The notes: generated by a model not told the origin, from the sequence alone. A DNA stretch of 64,000 nucleotides from Solirubrobacter soli DSM 22325 (GCF_000423665.1 NZ_AUIK01000037.1:1-64000), one strand, 5' to 3'. Positions 15,142-24,032 are shown, numbered from the stretch's first letter. A program made the numbers and translations.

Positions 15142-16944
15142 ATGGGTGGGCGCAGACGCGCCATCGCCACGATGGCGACGGCATTGATGGCCATGGGCTG
15201 GAGTTCAACGGCTCTGGCGCAGAGCAATGCGAATCCGACGGTCGCGGCGTCGCGGACGCCGACGGGGTCGGTGCGGGTCGGGGTGCCGATCCAGTTCACG
15301 GCGGTGGGGACGGACGCCGACGGCGACGCGCTCACGTACGCGTGGGACTTCGGCGACGGGACCAACTCGACCGAGCAGAACCCGTCGAAGGTCTACACGG
15401 CGGCGGCAACGCGGACGGCGACGGTCACGGTGTCGGATGGGAAGGGCGGGACCGGGACGGCCTCGCTGACGGGGATCGTCATCCAGGCCAACCGCAATCC
15501 GACGATCGCCAACACGACGGCGGCGGCGCCGTCGGCGGGGATCGCGCCGCTCGCGGTCCAGTTCACCGGCGCGGCGACCGATCCGGACGGCCACGCGGTC
15601 AGCTACAGCTGGGATCTCGACGGCGATGGGACGTTCGAGACGGCCACGCAGAACCCGACGACCACCTACAACACGCCCGGGACCCAGAATCCCGTGCTGC
15701 GGGTGACCGACGCGTTCGGCGGGTCGGCGACGCGGACGCTGCCGATCACGGTGCTCTCCCCCACCACCGACCCGAACGCCCGCTTCAACGTCCTGATCTA
15801 CTCGCGGACCGCGGGCTTCCGGCACTCGTCGATCGACGAGGGGATCGCCGCGATCAAGCTGCTCGGCCAGCAGAACGGCTTCGGGGTCGACGCGATCGAG
15901 GAGCCGTCGCTGTTCACGGACGCCTTCCTCGCCCGCTACGACGCCATCGTGTTCCTGTCGACGACGGGCGACGCGGTGCCGCAGGTGGCCCAGCAGGACG
16001 CGATCGAGCGGTTCATCCGCGCCGGCAACGGCTACGTGGGCATCCACGCCGCGGCGGACACCGAGTACACGTGGCCGTGGTACGGCAAGCTCGTCGGCGC
16101 GTACTTCCGCAACCACCCGAACGGGACGCCGACCGCGACGGTCCTGCGCGAGGACGCGACGCACTACACGACCAGCCACCTCCCGGCGGCCTGGACGCGC
16201 GTGGACGAGTGGTACAACTACCAGGGCTTCACGAACCCGGTGATCAACGGCGGTGGCATCGACTTCAGTCCCCGCAACAACCCGGTCCACGTGCTGCTGA
16301 CGATGGACGAGTCGACGTACAACGAGTCCGACGGCAACACCGCCGACGACGACCATCCGATCTCCTGGTGCCACCGCTATGACGGCGGCCGTTCCTGGTA
16401 CACCGGCATGGGCCACACGGAGGCGTCGTACCTCGACGCGAACTTCCTCAAGCACCTCCTCGGCGGGCTCGAGATCGCCGCAGGGTTCAAGACCGATGAC
16501 ACCTGTGGCATCGTCGCCCGCGACGGCGCGGCCGGCGGCACGGTCGCGGCGACGCTGTCGCTGACGCTCGGCGCGCCGGCGGGCTTCGGCACGTTCATCC
16601 CCGGCGTCGAGCGCAGCTACGACACCGGCACGACGGCGACCGTCACCTCGACGGCGGGTGACGCGGCGTTGTCGGCGAGCGACCCGAGCTCGACCGCGAC
16701 CGGACGGCTCGTCAACGGCACGTTCGCCCTCGCCCAGCCGGTCCAGGCGCGGGCCGGGACGACGGCGGCATTCGCCCCGCTGCGCACGGACGGCGCGCCG
16801 CTGGCGCTCCACACCTACACCGGCCCGGTCAGCAACGACGCGCTCCCGATCGGCTTCCGTCAGGCGATCGGCGCCGGCGAGGGCCTGCGCACGGGCGCGT
16901 ACGCGAAGACACTGACGTTCACGCTGTCCACCACGAACCCGTAA
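15142..16944 (+). CDS. Secreted PKD-ThuA protein with shared C-terminal module
   Basis: This is a 600-residue exported protein. ATG 15142 follows a purine-rich GGAGAGGGAG site and opens a signal peptide ending STALAQ. Two PKD domains follow (about 30-120 and 125-210; YAWDFGDG and YSWDLDGDG signatures). A ThuA/glutamine-amidotransferase-like domain spans about 215-460 (FNVLIYSRTAGFRH, GNGYVGIHAAADTEYTWPWY, SWCHRYDGGRSWYTGMGH). The last 135 residues are a beta-rich module also present at the ends of the proteins at 51242-53089 and 53169-55019. ThuA domains are associated with uptake and conversion of trehalose-like sugars, often beside DUF1080 domains. A strong terminator follows. Confidence 0.88.
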   Translation: MGGRRRAIATMATALMAMGWSSTALAQSNANPTVAASRTPTGSVRVGVPIQFTAVGTDADGDALTYAWDFGDGTNSTEQNPSKVYTAAATRTATVTVSDGKGGTGTASLTGIVIQANRNPTIANTTAAAPSAGIAPLAVQFTGAATDPDGHAVSYSWDLDGDGTFETATQNPTTTYNTPGTQNPVLRVTDAFGGSATRTLPITVLSPTTDPNARFNVLIYSRTAGFRHSSIDEGIAAIKLLGQQNGFGVDAIEEPSLFTDAFLARYDAIVFLSTTGDAVPQVAQQDAIERFIRAGNGYVGIHAAADTEYTWPWYGKLVGAYFRNHPNGTPTATVLREDATHYTTSHLPAAWTRVDEWYNYQGFTNPVINGGGIDFSPRNNPVHVLLTMDESTYNESDGNTADDDHPISWCHRYDGGRSWYTGMGHTEASYLDANFLKHLLGGLEIAAGFKTDDTCGIVARDGAAGGTVAATLSLTLGAPAGFGTFIPGVERSYDTGTTATVTSTAGDAALSASDPSSTATGRLVNGTFALAQPVQARAGTTAAFAPLRTDGAPLALHTYTGPVSNDALPIGFRQAIGAGEGLRTGAYAKTLTFTLSTTNP

Positions 16945-16951
16945 GTCCAGG

Positions 16952-16978
16952 GTGGGGTCCCGATTGTCGGGACCCCAC
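16952..16978 (+). terminator. Strong hairpin after the ThuA-type gene
   Basis: A perfect 12-bp stem (GTGGGGTCCCGA/TCGGGACCCCAC) closes on a 3-base loop, 8 bases after the stop codon. Confidence 0.7.
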
Positions 16979-16999
16979 GCCGGCCGCAGAATCGGCCGG

Positions 17000-17698
17000 A
17001 TGCCCCGGACCCTGCTCGCAGCCCTGACCGCCCTGCTGCTCCTCCCCGCCACGGCGAGCGCCGAGAGCGAGAGCGTGACATCGGGCAACGTGACAGCGAC
17101 CCTGAGCTGGACCGGGACCGCGGACGCGCCCCAGGCCGCGCGACTCACGATCACGCGGTCGGGCGCGGTCGCGTTCGAGCAGGCGATCTCCGACGTCGTG
17201 TGCAACGGGTGCCCGCTGCCGGGCAACGGCGCCGACGACGTCAAGCTCATCGACCTCGACGGGCTCGGCGAGCCTGAGGCGGTCGTCACGGGCGGCGACG
17301 TCGCGGGCTTCTACAGCTTCAACGAGCTCGCCGGGAGCTACGACGCGCTGCGCTTCGAGACGCCCGGCGGCTTCAACCTCGACGACCTCGACCATGACGG
17401 AAGCACGGAGATCGTCATGGAGGACACCCGGTTCAAGGGGTCCGTCCGCCCGCCCCGGATCTTCCTCTTCGCGCGGCAGGACAACGTCCCGATCACGGCG
17501 GACATCACCACGAAGTTCACGTCGCGGATAAAGCGCAACGCGGCCGCCGCCAAGCGCGCCCGGGTCTGGGACACCTACGTCGCCGACCAGTATCTGCTCG
17601 GGCACGGCGCGACGGGGCTGAAGGAGCTCGACCGCCACAAGTCCAAGGCCTACCGGCGTGCACTGCTCAAGCGGCTGAAGGCGTACGGATACCGATGA
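17000..17698 (+). CDS. Secreted protein with FG-GAP/VCBS-like repeats
   Basis: The 232-residue product starts at ATG 17000 with a signal peptide (MPRTLLAALTALLLLPATASA). Central repeats DDVKLIDLDGLGEPEAVV and LDDLDHDGSTEIVMED are the DxDxDG calcium loops of FG-GAP/VCBS propeller repeats. The C-terminal 80 residues are basic and helical (RKRNAAAAKRARVWDTYVA-like), unlike a propeller. The stop overlaps the next start (ATGA), so it is translated together with the following secreted protein. Function is unknown; a surface or extracellular binding role is inferred. Confidence 0.65.
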   Translation: MPRTLLAALTALLLLPATASAESESVTSGNVTATLSWTGTADAPQAARLTITRSGAVAFEQAISDVVCNGCPLPGNGADDVKLIDLDGLGEPEAVVTGGDVAGFYSFNELAGSYDALRFETPGGFNLDDLDHDGSTEIVMEDTRFKGSVRPPRIFLFARQDNVPITADITTKFTSRIKRNAAAAKRARVWDTYVADQYLLGHGATGLKELDRHKSKAYRRALLKRLKAYGYR

Positions 17699-18888
17699 GG
17701 CTGCTGCTCGCCGCGGCGCTCGCGCTCGCCCTGACGCCCGCCGCACAGGCCAAGCCCGTCTCGCTCCCATACAGCGAGGACTTCCTGGCGATCGCGTACG
17801 GGAGCGGGCACGCGCTCGTCGCCGAGCCGGAGCCGTACGGCGCGCACGCGATCGTGATCCGCGACCTCGCGTTCGCGCAGCGCACCGACCACGTGCTGCT
17901 CGAGGTCCCATACGCGGGCAAGGAGCCGGACGTCGCGCTCGCCGCCAACGCGGGCGGGTACCTCGTCGCGTCCGACGGCCACGTCGTCCTCGGCGGCTAT
18001 GACGGTTCCCAGAAGCCGGTGCTCGATTGCGCGGGCCTGCCGAGGCTCGCGGCCGGAGGCGCGGGCTTCGCCGTCGCCGGGCAGGCGTGCGGCACGGTCA
18101 TCGTCGGCGCCGACGGGACGGTCACGCCCGTCGACGGCGTGACACCTGACGACCTCGCCTACGCCGAGCCGTTCCTCGCGCGCCGCTTCGATGCGGAGAC
18201 CGTCGTCCGCAACCTCGCGACCGGCGTCGAGCGGCGCGTGGCCACCCCCGAGACCGACTCGATCGCGCTCGCGTCCGACGGGGCGCTGCTCGCGGTCACG
18301 TCCGACGGCCTGTTCGCCGAAGGCGCCCTGCTGTCGAACCGGGCCGCGGGCGACGTCGCCGCGGCCGGTGGGCGCGTGCTCTTCGACACGCTCGCGACGC
18401 CGCGGGTCGTCCCGCTTGGCGGCGGAACCGCGCACGCCCTCAGCCTGCCGGGCGCGGGGCTGGCGAGCGTGCTCGGCTTCGACGGCGTCCACGCGGCGTT
18501 CCAGAGCTTCTCGTGCCAGGGCGCACGCCAGGTGACGGAGGTCGCGGTCGACGAGCCGCGCGAGGCCGGCCAGATCGGCGCGTGCCCGGTGCGGATCGCC
18601 GCCGACCGGCTGCGGTTCTCACACGACGGTCGCGCGACCGCGCGCGTGACGTGCCCGAACGGCTGTCGCGCGACGCTCGAGCTCGTGGAGCAGTCGACCG
18701 AGAGCCGCACGATCGCGACCGCCCGGCTGGACCTCCCCGCCGCCAAGGACCGGCACGCTGTCGCGTTCCATCTCACCCGTGCCGGCCGAGCGTTGCGCGG
18801 GCGCCGCGTCGAGGTCCGCATCTCCACCCGCGGCGGACTCGGCCTGACCTTCGAGGGCGAGATCAGCCGGGCCGTGCTGAAGCGCTAA
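17695..18888 (+). CDS. Secreted beta-rich protein of unknown function
   Basis: This 397-residue protein has a signal peptide (MRLLLAAALALALTPAAQA). The mature part alternates short strands with repeated units (GGYLVASDGHVVLGGYDG, GAGFAVAGQACGTVIVGADG, DSIALASDGALLAVTSDG), suggesting a degenerate propeller. A C-terminal domain contains two Cys (VTCPNGCRATLELVE) that could form a disulfide. It starts inside the stop of the previous gene (ATGA overlap), so the two form a translationally coupled pair. Its end overlaps the minus-strand gene at 18885 by 4 bases. No family assignment could be made. Confidence 0.6.
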   Translation: MRLLLAAALALALTPAAQAKPVSLPYSEDFLAIAYGSGHALVAEPEPYGAHAIVIRDLAFAQRTDHVLLEVPYAGKEPDVALAANAGGYLVASDGHVVLGGYDGSQKPVLDCAGLPRLAAGGAGFAVAGQACGTVIVGADGTVTPVDGVTPDDLAYAEPFLARRFDAETVVRNLATGVERRVATPETDSIALASDGALLAVTSDGLFAEGALLSNRAAGDVAAAGGRVLFDTLATPRVVPLGGGTAHALSLPGAGLASVLGFDGVHAAFQSFSCQGARQVTEVAVDEPREAGQIGACPVRIAADRLRFSHDGRATARVTCPNGCRATLELVEQSTESRTIATARLDLPAAKDRHAVAFHLTRAGRALRGRRVEVRISTRGGLGLTFEGEISRAVLKR

Positions 18889-19739
18889 CGCTTCAGGGCG
18901 CGGCCCGGGCAGATGTTGTCCGGGTCGTCGGGGTCGACGAACACCTCGACGCTGCGCCCGACGGTGAAGTCCTTGGCGTGGCGAGGGCCGAGCGTGTGCT
19001 CGTACGGCAACTGCCGGCCCTCGACCTCGAGCACCAGGTCGATGATCGGCACCAGACCGAGCTTGCGGCCGGACTCGACGCGCGAGACCACCACGCCGGT
19101 GGTCTTGCGGCCGACCGCCGCGAGCCGCTGGCCCTCCTGGATGCGGCGCATGACCTCGGCGCCCGCCTCCTCGAGCACCGGGTTGCGCACCGGGGTCCAC
19201 TTGTCGCGGGTGCGCTCGATCCGGGTCTCGACGATCTCCTCGTCCTCGGGCCGCGCCTTGCCCACGAGCGGGTTGGTGAACTTGCTCAGGACGGCGTCGA
19301 TCCCGCCCTCGCGGCGCATCACCTCGCGACGGACGCGCGCCTCCTGCTCCCACGCCGGCTCGTGCTCCTTATAGGCCGCGTCCCAGTCGATCCAGATCTC
19401 CGACGGATCGCCCGGGTTGACGAAGCACGGCACACCGAGCGCCGGCATGAGTCCGTACGACGGTTTCAGGCGCAGCTTGTACCAGCGGTTGCCGTTGCCG
19501 ACCAGGCCGCCCGGCACGAGCCATCCGGGCGCTGAGCGCTCCTCCTCGAGCTCGTAGGGCTCGCGGCCGGGGATCTCCACGCGCCAGGTCGCGCGCAGGT
19601 GCATGGAGAGCTCGATCTCCGGCGGGCCTTCGCTGCCGTAGCCGTGAGAGGTGGCGAGATGCGTCTCCGAGAAGGCGCGCGCGGGAAGCCAGCCACGTGG
19701 CGCGCGCCGCAATGGCTTGGGGCCGAGCTCGTATCCCAT
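18885..19739 (-). CDS. Conserved-looking soluble protein, unknown
   Basis: The 284-residue product has no signal peptide or membrane helix. The first half is Trp/Pro-rich (APGWLVPGGLVGNGNRWYKL, PGDPSEIWIDWDAAY). A charged helical segment follows at about 125-190 (EQEARVRREVMRREGGIDAVL). The C-terminal 70 residues are beta-rich (TTGVVVSRVESGRKLGLVP, VGRSVEVFVDPDDPDN), resembling a small OB/SH3-like fold found repeated in several actinobacterial proteins of unknown role. It stands alone, divergent from argG. The family was not recognised. Confidence 0.55.
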   Translation of the reverse strand: MGYELGPKPLRRAPRGWLPARAFSETHLATSHGYGSEGPPEIELSMHLRATWRVEIPGREPYELEEERSAPGWLVPGGLVGNGNRWYKLRLKPSYGLMPALGVPCFVNPGDPSEIWIDWDAAYKEHEPAWEQEARVRREVMRREGGIDAVLSKFTNPLVGKARPEDEEIVETRIERTRDKWTPVRNPVLEEAGAEVMRRIQEGQRLAAVGRKTTGVVVSRVESGRKLGLVPIIDLVLEVEGRQLPYEHTLGPRHAKDFTVGRSVEVFVDPDDPDNICPGRALKR

Positions 19740-19815
19740 GTTGGCCTCACGTACCCCGGAATCCGGGCGAAGCTACAGTCCCCCGCCGGGTTCCAATCTT
19801 CCGGGGAGTGTCGAC

Positions 19816-21168
19816 GTGACTCACATCCTGCACAGCCTGCCGAAGGGCGAGCGCATCGGCCTTGCGTTCTCCGGTGGCCTGGACACCTCCGTCGCGGTCG
19901 CCTGGATCCGCGAGAAGGGCGGGATCCCCTGCACGTACACGGCCGACCTGGGCCAATACGACGAGCCGAACCTGGACACGGTCCCGGACCGCGCGAAGGA
20001 GTACGGCGCGGAGATCGCGCGGCTGGTCGACTGCCGCGAGCTGCTCGTCCACGAGGGCCTCGTGGCGCTCCAGTGCGGCGCGTTCCACATCTCGACCGCC
20101 GGCAAGACGTACTTCAACACCACGCCGCTCGGGCGCGCCGTCACGGGCACGCTGCTCGTGCAGGCGATGGCCGCCGACGACGTGAACATCTGGGGCGACG
20201 GCTCGACCTACAAGGGCAACGACATCGAGCGCTTCTACCGCTACGGGCTGCTCGCCAACCAGAACCTGCGCGTGTACAAGCCGTGGCTGGACGCCGACTT
20301 CGTCAATGAGCTCGGCGGGCGGGCGGAGATGAGCGCGTTCCTGACCGCGCGCGGTCTTCCCTACCGCGACAGCGCGGAGAAGGCCTACAGCACCGACGCG
20401 AACATCTGGGGCGCGACCCACGAGGCGAAGCTGCTCGAGGAGCTCTCGACCGGGATGGACATCGTCGACCCGATCATGGGCGTCGCGCACTGGAAGCCGG
20501 AGGTCGAGATCCCCGAGGAGGAGATCACGCTGACCTTCGAGGAGGGCTGGCCGACCAAGATCAACGGCAAGACCTTCCCGAACCTGGTCGAGCTCGTGAT
20601 GGAGGCCAACGCGATCGGCGGGCGCCACGGGCTCGGCATGTCCGACCAGATCGAGAACCGGATCATCGAGGCCAAGAGCCGCGGCATCTACGAGGGTCCG
20701 GCGCTGGCGCTGCTGCACATCGGTTACGAGCGGCTGATCTCGGCGATCCACAACGAGGCCTCGATCGACAACTACCGCACCATGGGCCGCCGCCTCGGCC
20801 GGCTTCTCTACGAGGGCCGCTGGTTCGATCCGCAGGCGCTGACGCTGCGCGACCCGCTGCAGCGGTTCGTGGCGAGCGCCATCACCGGCGAGGTCGTCGT
20901 GCGCCTGCGCCGCGGTGACGACTACACGCTCGTCTCGACCTCCGGCCCGGCGCTGACCTACCAGCCGGAGCGGCTGTCGATGGAGCGCGTCGAGGACGCC
21001 GCGTTCGGCCCCGCGGACCGCATCGGCCAGCTGACGATGCGCAACCTCGACATCGAGGACTCGCGCCAGCGACTGGGCTCGTACAGCAGCGCCGGGCTGC
21101 TGCCGGACGTCGAGCAGATCATCGGCCGCGCCGTCGAGGGTGCCGCGGACACGCGTCAGCTCAACTAA
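19816..21168 (+). CDS. argG: Argininosuccinate synthase
   Basis: This enzyme joins citrulline and aspartate with ATP in arginine biosynthesis. The 450-residue length and sequence match the longer, E. coli-like ArgG type. The N-terminal ATP-pyrophosphatase loop is LAFSGGLDTSVAVAW. Later conserved segments include NTTPLGRAVTGTLL, NIWGDGSTYKGNDIERFYRYG and GLGMSDQIENRIIEAKSRGIYE. The GTG at 19816 is supported by GGGGAG 7 bases upstream. The gene is not next to other arg genes in the window. Confidence 0.95.
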   Translation: MTHILHSLPKGERIGLAFSGGLDTSVAVAWIREKGGIPCTYTADLGQYDEPNLDTVPDRAKEYGAEIARLVDCRELLVHEGLVALQCGAFHISTAGKTYFNTTPLGRAVTGTLLVQAMAADDVNIWGDGSTYKGNDIERFYRYGLLANQNLRVYKPWLDADFVNELGGRAEMSAFLTARGLPYRDSAEKAYSTDANIWGATHEAKLLEELSTGMDIVDPIMGVAHWKPEVEIPEEEITLTFEEGWPTKINGKTFPNLVELVMEANAIGGRHGLGMSDQIENRIIEAKSRGIYEGPALALLHIGYERLISAIHNEASIDNYRTMGRRLGRLLYEGRWFDPQALTLRDPLQRFVASAITGEVVVRLRRGDDYTLVSTSGPALTYQPERLSMERVEDAAFGPADRIGQLTMRNLDIEDSRQRLGSYSSAGLLPDVEQIIGRAVEGAADTRQLN

Positions 21169-21271
21169 AGCCCCCGTCCCCCGGTCGGGGGACTCGGACG
21201 TGCGTCCAGAGTTCCTCGATCGGGTCTCAACCCCATCTCGATTCGGCCGATCCAGAGGTCAACAGGGCTGA

Positions 21272-21346
21272 AACAAGGCAAACCCGTCGTGAGGCGGGGA
21301 CGCAAAGCCAGAGGTCTCGCACGGAGGCGAGATAGCTCGGCCGCCA
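21272..21346 (+). promoter_or_regulatory. Cyclic di-GMP-I (GEMM) riboswitch
   Basis: The conserved GEMM core is visible in order: GGCAAACC (21277-21284), a short P1b-type hairpin, GGGACGCAAAGCC (21297-21309) with the GNRA-receptor arrangement, a second hairpin closed by GGTCTCGC and GGAGGCGAG, then GATAGC followed by GGCCGCC (21330-21345). The aptamer ends 44 bases before the TTG start of the subtilase gene, so it most likely controls that gene. No clear terminator helix could be drawn, so control may be at translation initiation. The assignment rests on motif recognition. Confidence 0.85.
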
Positions 21347-21389
21347 GCTTCGAGAGGGATCGAAGAGCGCACACGGAGGTGCCCTGACA

Positions 21390-23141
21390 TTGACCAAGTT
21401 GTTTGAAACCCGCTGGCGTAGCCGGCTGGCCGTGGCGATCGTCGCCGTGGCCGTGCCGAGCCTCGCCGGCACCACGGTGGCCTCCGCGGCACCGTCCGCG
21501 CAGGCGCGTCTGTCCGCTGTCGCCAAGCAGGCTCCCGCCCGCAAGGTCACCGCGATCGTTCAGTTCAAGGCGGGTCTTGCGGAGAAGAAGGCGAAGGCGA
21601 TCGTCCGCGCGCACGGCGGCAAGGTCGTCAGCCGCGTGCCGTTGATCAACGGCCTCGCCGTCCAGCTGCCGGCCAAGCAGGCCAAGGCGCTCGCCGCCGA
21701 GCCCAAGGTCGCCGGCCTCACTTTGAACACGCGCGTGCACAGCACGAGCATCGACGCTTCGCGGCTCGGCACGTCCTACCCGAAGTCGGTCAAGGCCGAC
21801 AAGCTCTGGCAGCGCGGGATCACGGGCGCCGGGATCGGCGTCGCGGTCATCGACACCGGCGTCTCCGGTGACGCGGTCGACTTCAAGGGCGCCGACGGCG
21901 GCTCGCGCATCGTCGCCAACGTCGTCACCTCGCCAGGCGCCGCCACGGCGGGCGATGGCTTCGGCCACGGCACGCACGTCGCGGGCATCATCGGCGGGAA
22001 CTCGTTCAACCGCTCGCCGCGTGACCCGTTCTACGGCAAGTACGTGGGCGTCGCGCCGGAGTCCAACCTCGTCGCGATCAAGGCGTCCGACGACGCGGGC
22101 AACGCGACGGTCCTTGACGTCATCAACGGCATCGCGTTCGCGGTCGACCACAAGGCCCAGTTCAACATCCGCGTGCTGAACCTCTCGCTGAGCGCCGACA
22201 CGCCGCAGTCCTACAAGACCGACCCGCTCGACGCGGCGGTCGAGTACGCGTGGCAGAAGGGCATCGTCGTCGTCGCGGCCGCCGGCAACCGCGGCGTCGC
22301 CCCCGACGCGGTCAAGTACGCCCCCGCCAACGACCCGTTCATCATCTCGGTCGGCGGCCTCGACGAGACCGCCGGCATCGGTGGCAAGCGCGCCGACTGG
22401 TCCTCGACCGGCACCACGCAGGACGGCGTCTCCAAGCCCGACGTGCTCGCCCCGGGCGCGCACATCGTCTCGGTGCTCGCGCCGAGCAGCGCGTTCCTGA
22501 CGCTCTGCCCCGGTTGCGCGATCGGCGGTCAGTACTTCAAGGCCGGCGGCACGTCGATGGCGGCCCCGGTCGTCGCCGGCGCCGCGGCGCTGCTCCTGCA
22601 GGCCCGCCCCACGCTCACCCCCGACCAGGTCAAGGCCCTCCTGACGGGCACCGACAAGTTCGTCCCGGGTGACAAGAACGGCCAGATCGACGTCGAGCGC
22701 GCGGTCTTCACGCAGCTCAACGGCGTGCCGGTCGTCAACCGCTACCTGCAGCCCAACTCCCTGATCGACGCCCTCAACCGCACGGGCGACGACATCAGCA
22801 AGTGGACCCGCTCCTCCTGGAGCACCGCCACGGGCGCCCTGAACGCCGGCTGGGCCCGCTCGAGCTGGTCCTGCGGCGGCTGCACCGCCGTCGGCGGCGC
22901 GATCGACCCGCAGCGTTCCTCCTGGAGCCGCAGCTCCTGGTCGAGCGCCGGCGAGGACGCCTCGAGCGAGGCCGCCGAATACGCCGCCGCGGTCGCCGCG
23001 AGCGAGGACACCGGCACGCTCGACGCGCCGATCCCGGTCGACGCGGTGATCCCGGACGACACGGCCACCCCGGACGCGACCCCGGACGCGACGCCGGAGC
23101 CCACCGCGTCCACCGGCACCGGCGAGGAGGTCGCGCCGTGA
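21390..23141 (+). CDS. Secreted subtilisin-like serine protease (S8) with RSSWS repeats
   Basis: This is a 583-residue exported protease. TTG 21390 lies 9 bases after GGAGGTG. The signal peptide ends near ASAAP. Residues 50-115 form an I9-like propeptide (KVTAIVQFKAGLAEKKAKAI). The catalytic domain has D155 (VAVIDTGVSG), H193 (GHGTHVAGI), N300 (AAAGN) and S389 (GGTSMAAP). After the domain comes a Trp/Ser region with four RSSWS motifs (474-478, 490-494, 509-513, 514-518) and a CGGC pair, then an acidic Asp/Thr/Pro tail. The tail may bind wall, pili or partners. The upstream c-di-GMP riboswitch implies control by that messenger. Confidence 0.92.
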   Translation: MTKLFETRWRSRLAVAIVAVAVPSLAGTTVASAAPSAQARLSAVAKQAPARKVTAIVQFKAGLAEKKAKAIVRAHGGKVVSRVPLINGLAVQLPAKQAKALAAEPKVAGLTLNTRVHSTSIDASRLGTSYPKSVKADKLWQRGITGAGIGVAVIDTGVSGDAVDFKGADGGSRIVANVVTSPGAATAGDGFGHGTHVAGIIGGNSFNRSPRDPFYGKYVGVAPESNLVAIKASDDAGNATVLDVINGIAFAVDHKAQFNIRVLNLSLSADTPQSYKTDPLDAAVEYAWQKGIVVVAAAGNRGVAPDAVKYAPANDPFIISVGGLDETAGIGGKRADWSSTGTTQDGVSKPDVLAPGAHIVSVLAPSSAFLTLCPGCAIGGQYFKAGGTSMAAPVVAGAAALLLQARPTLTPDQVKALLTGTDKFVPGDKNGQIDVERAVFTQLNGVPVVNRYLQPNSLIDALNRTGDDISKWTRSSWSTATGALNAGWARSSWSCGGCTAVGGAIDPQRSSWSRSSWSSAGEDASSEAAEYAAAVAASEDTGTLDAPIPVDAVIPDDTATPDATPDATPEPTASTGTGEEVAP

Positions 23142-23197
23142 TGCGCCACCGTGCCAGCTGGGGCCGCAAGCAGCGTCCCGGAACCTAAGCGATGCCT

Positions 23198-23227
23198 CGG
23201 GGCGAGTGGCGCATGCCGCTCGCCCCG
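23198..23227 (+). terminator. Hairpin after the subtilase gene
   Basis: A 13-bp stem with one G-T pair (CGGGGCGAGTGGC/GCCGCTCGCCCCG) closes on GCAT. It starts about 55 bases after the protease stop; there is no T-tract. Confidence 0.6.
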
Positions 23228-23247
23228 AACGCTATCTTCGGCCCTTC

Positions 23248-23724
23248 ATGGCCGACGTGGCAATCGTCCACCCCAACCGCCACAAGGCGTCCTCGCAGCT
23301 CGCCCGCCTCGTCGTGATCGTGCTGCTGATCGTCTCCGCGGTGGTCAACCTGATCATCGCCCTCGGCGGCTGGGACGCGCTCGAAGGCGCCAAGCCCGTC
23401 CAGCTCGCCTTCATCGTCATCTACTTCGTGCTGGCGCTCTTCGTGGCCCGCTGGTCACGCGGTGTCCTGCCGATGATCGCCGCGCTCGCGATCATCCTCG
23501 CGATCTTCGCCACGGTCGCCGCCCCGGCCTGGTTCGACCGCGACGGCCCGGGCTTCACCGACCCCGCCTTGAGCGCCGACGTCCTCGGCCTGTTGTGCAC
23601 GCTGCTCGTCCCGCTCCAGCTCGCGCTGCTGGTCGTGGCGATGATCGGCTTCCGCCAGCGCTGGAACGTCGAGGAGGAGCGGCCGCGCACAGAGGAGCGT
23701 CGCGCGGAACCGGCGCCGGCCTAG
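23248..23724 (+). CDS. Four-helix membrane protein, unknown
   Basis: The 158-residue protein from ATG 23248 has four hydrophobic segments (LVVIVLLIVSAVVNLIIAL, LAFIVIYFVLALFVA, MIAALAIILAIFATVAAP, LVPLQLALLVVAMIGF) and short charged ends. The C-terminus is a Glu/Arg-rich cytoplasmic tail. No family motif is visible. It stands alone between the subtilase terminator and a tRNA. Confidence 0.65.
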   Translation: MADVAIVHPNRHKASSQLARLVVIVLLIVSAVVNLIIALGGWDALEGAKPVQLAFIVIYFVLALFVARWSRGVLPMIAALAIILAIFATVAAPAWFDRDGPGFTDPALSADVLGLLCTLLVPLQLALLVVAMIGFRQRWNVEEERPRTEERRAEPAPA

Positions 23725-24032
23725 GCTGAACTGCGGCAGCTTGCACGCCGCGTCGCGCGCGATCTCGCCCAGGCCGGCTGACGACTGGAGCGCACGCTCA
23801 GCGACATCGAGTCCGGCCGCGGGCTGTTCGCCGCCGGCCTCCCCGAATGAACGCGCCACGATAGGCGCCCGGGCCCGACCGGAACGTTTTCGCGTGTTCC
23901 TCGGGCGGCGACAAACACGCGGAAAACCGCGGAAAACCGCACGCGGGTGCACGTTTGGTGCCGGAAGAGTCTCACCGACGTTCGTTCTGAGCCGCTCGTC
24001 CGCGCCTCCCGCCTAATATGTCGGGTCCGCCT
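23725..24032. other. 308-base intergenic stretch with an inverted and a tandem repeat
   Basis: No credible gene is present. GTTTTCGCGTGTT (23886-23898) is nearly the reverse complement of 23914-23927 (one bulged G), so a stable hairpin is possible. It overlaps a tandem 10-base repeat (ggaaaaccgc at 23921-23930 and 23931-23940). This may terminate the membrane-protein transcript or be a mobile-element relic upstream of tRNA-Leu. Confidence 0.5.

Noticed and set aside
15205..17289. 694-codon minus-strand open frame across the ThuA-type gene
   Set aside because: Composition is Arg/Val-rich shadow sequence; the plus-strand frame has a signal peptide, PKD and ThuA domains.
22810..22945. Possible CRISPR-like spacing of repeated Trp/Ser codons
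   Set aside because: The repeats are protein-level motifs inside an open frame with variable spacing, not identical DNA repeats. No CRISPR array was seen in the window.
23141..23188. 15-codon frame (MRHRASWGRKQRPGT) starting at the subtilase stop
   Set aside because: It overlaps the stop neatly and contains an RASW reminiscent of the protease repeats, but it is too short to separate from chance.
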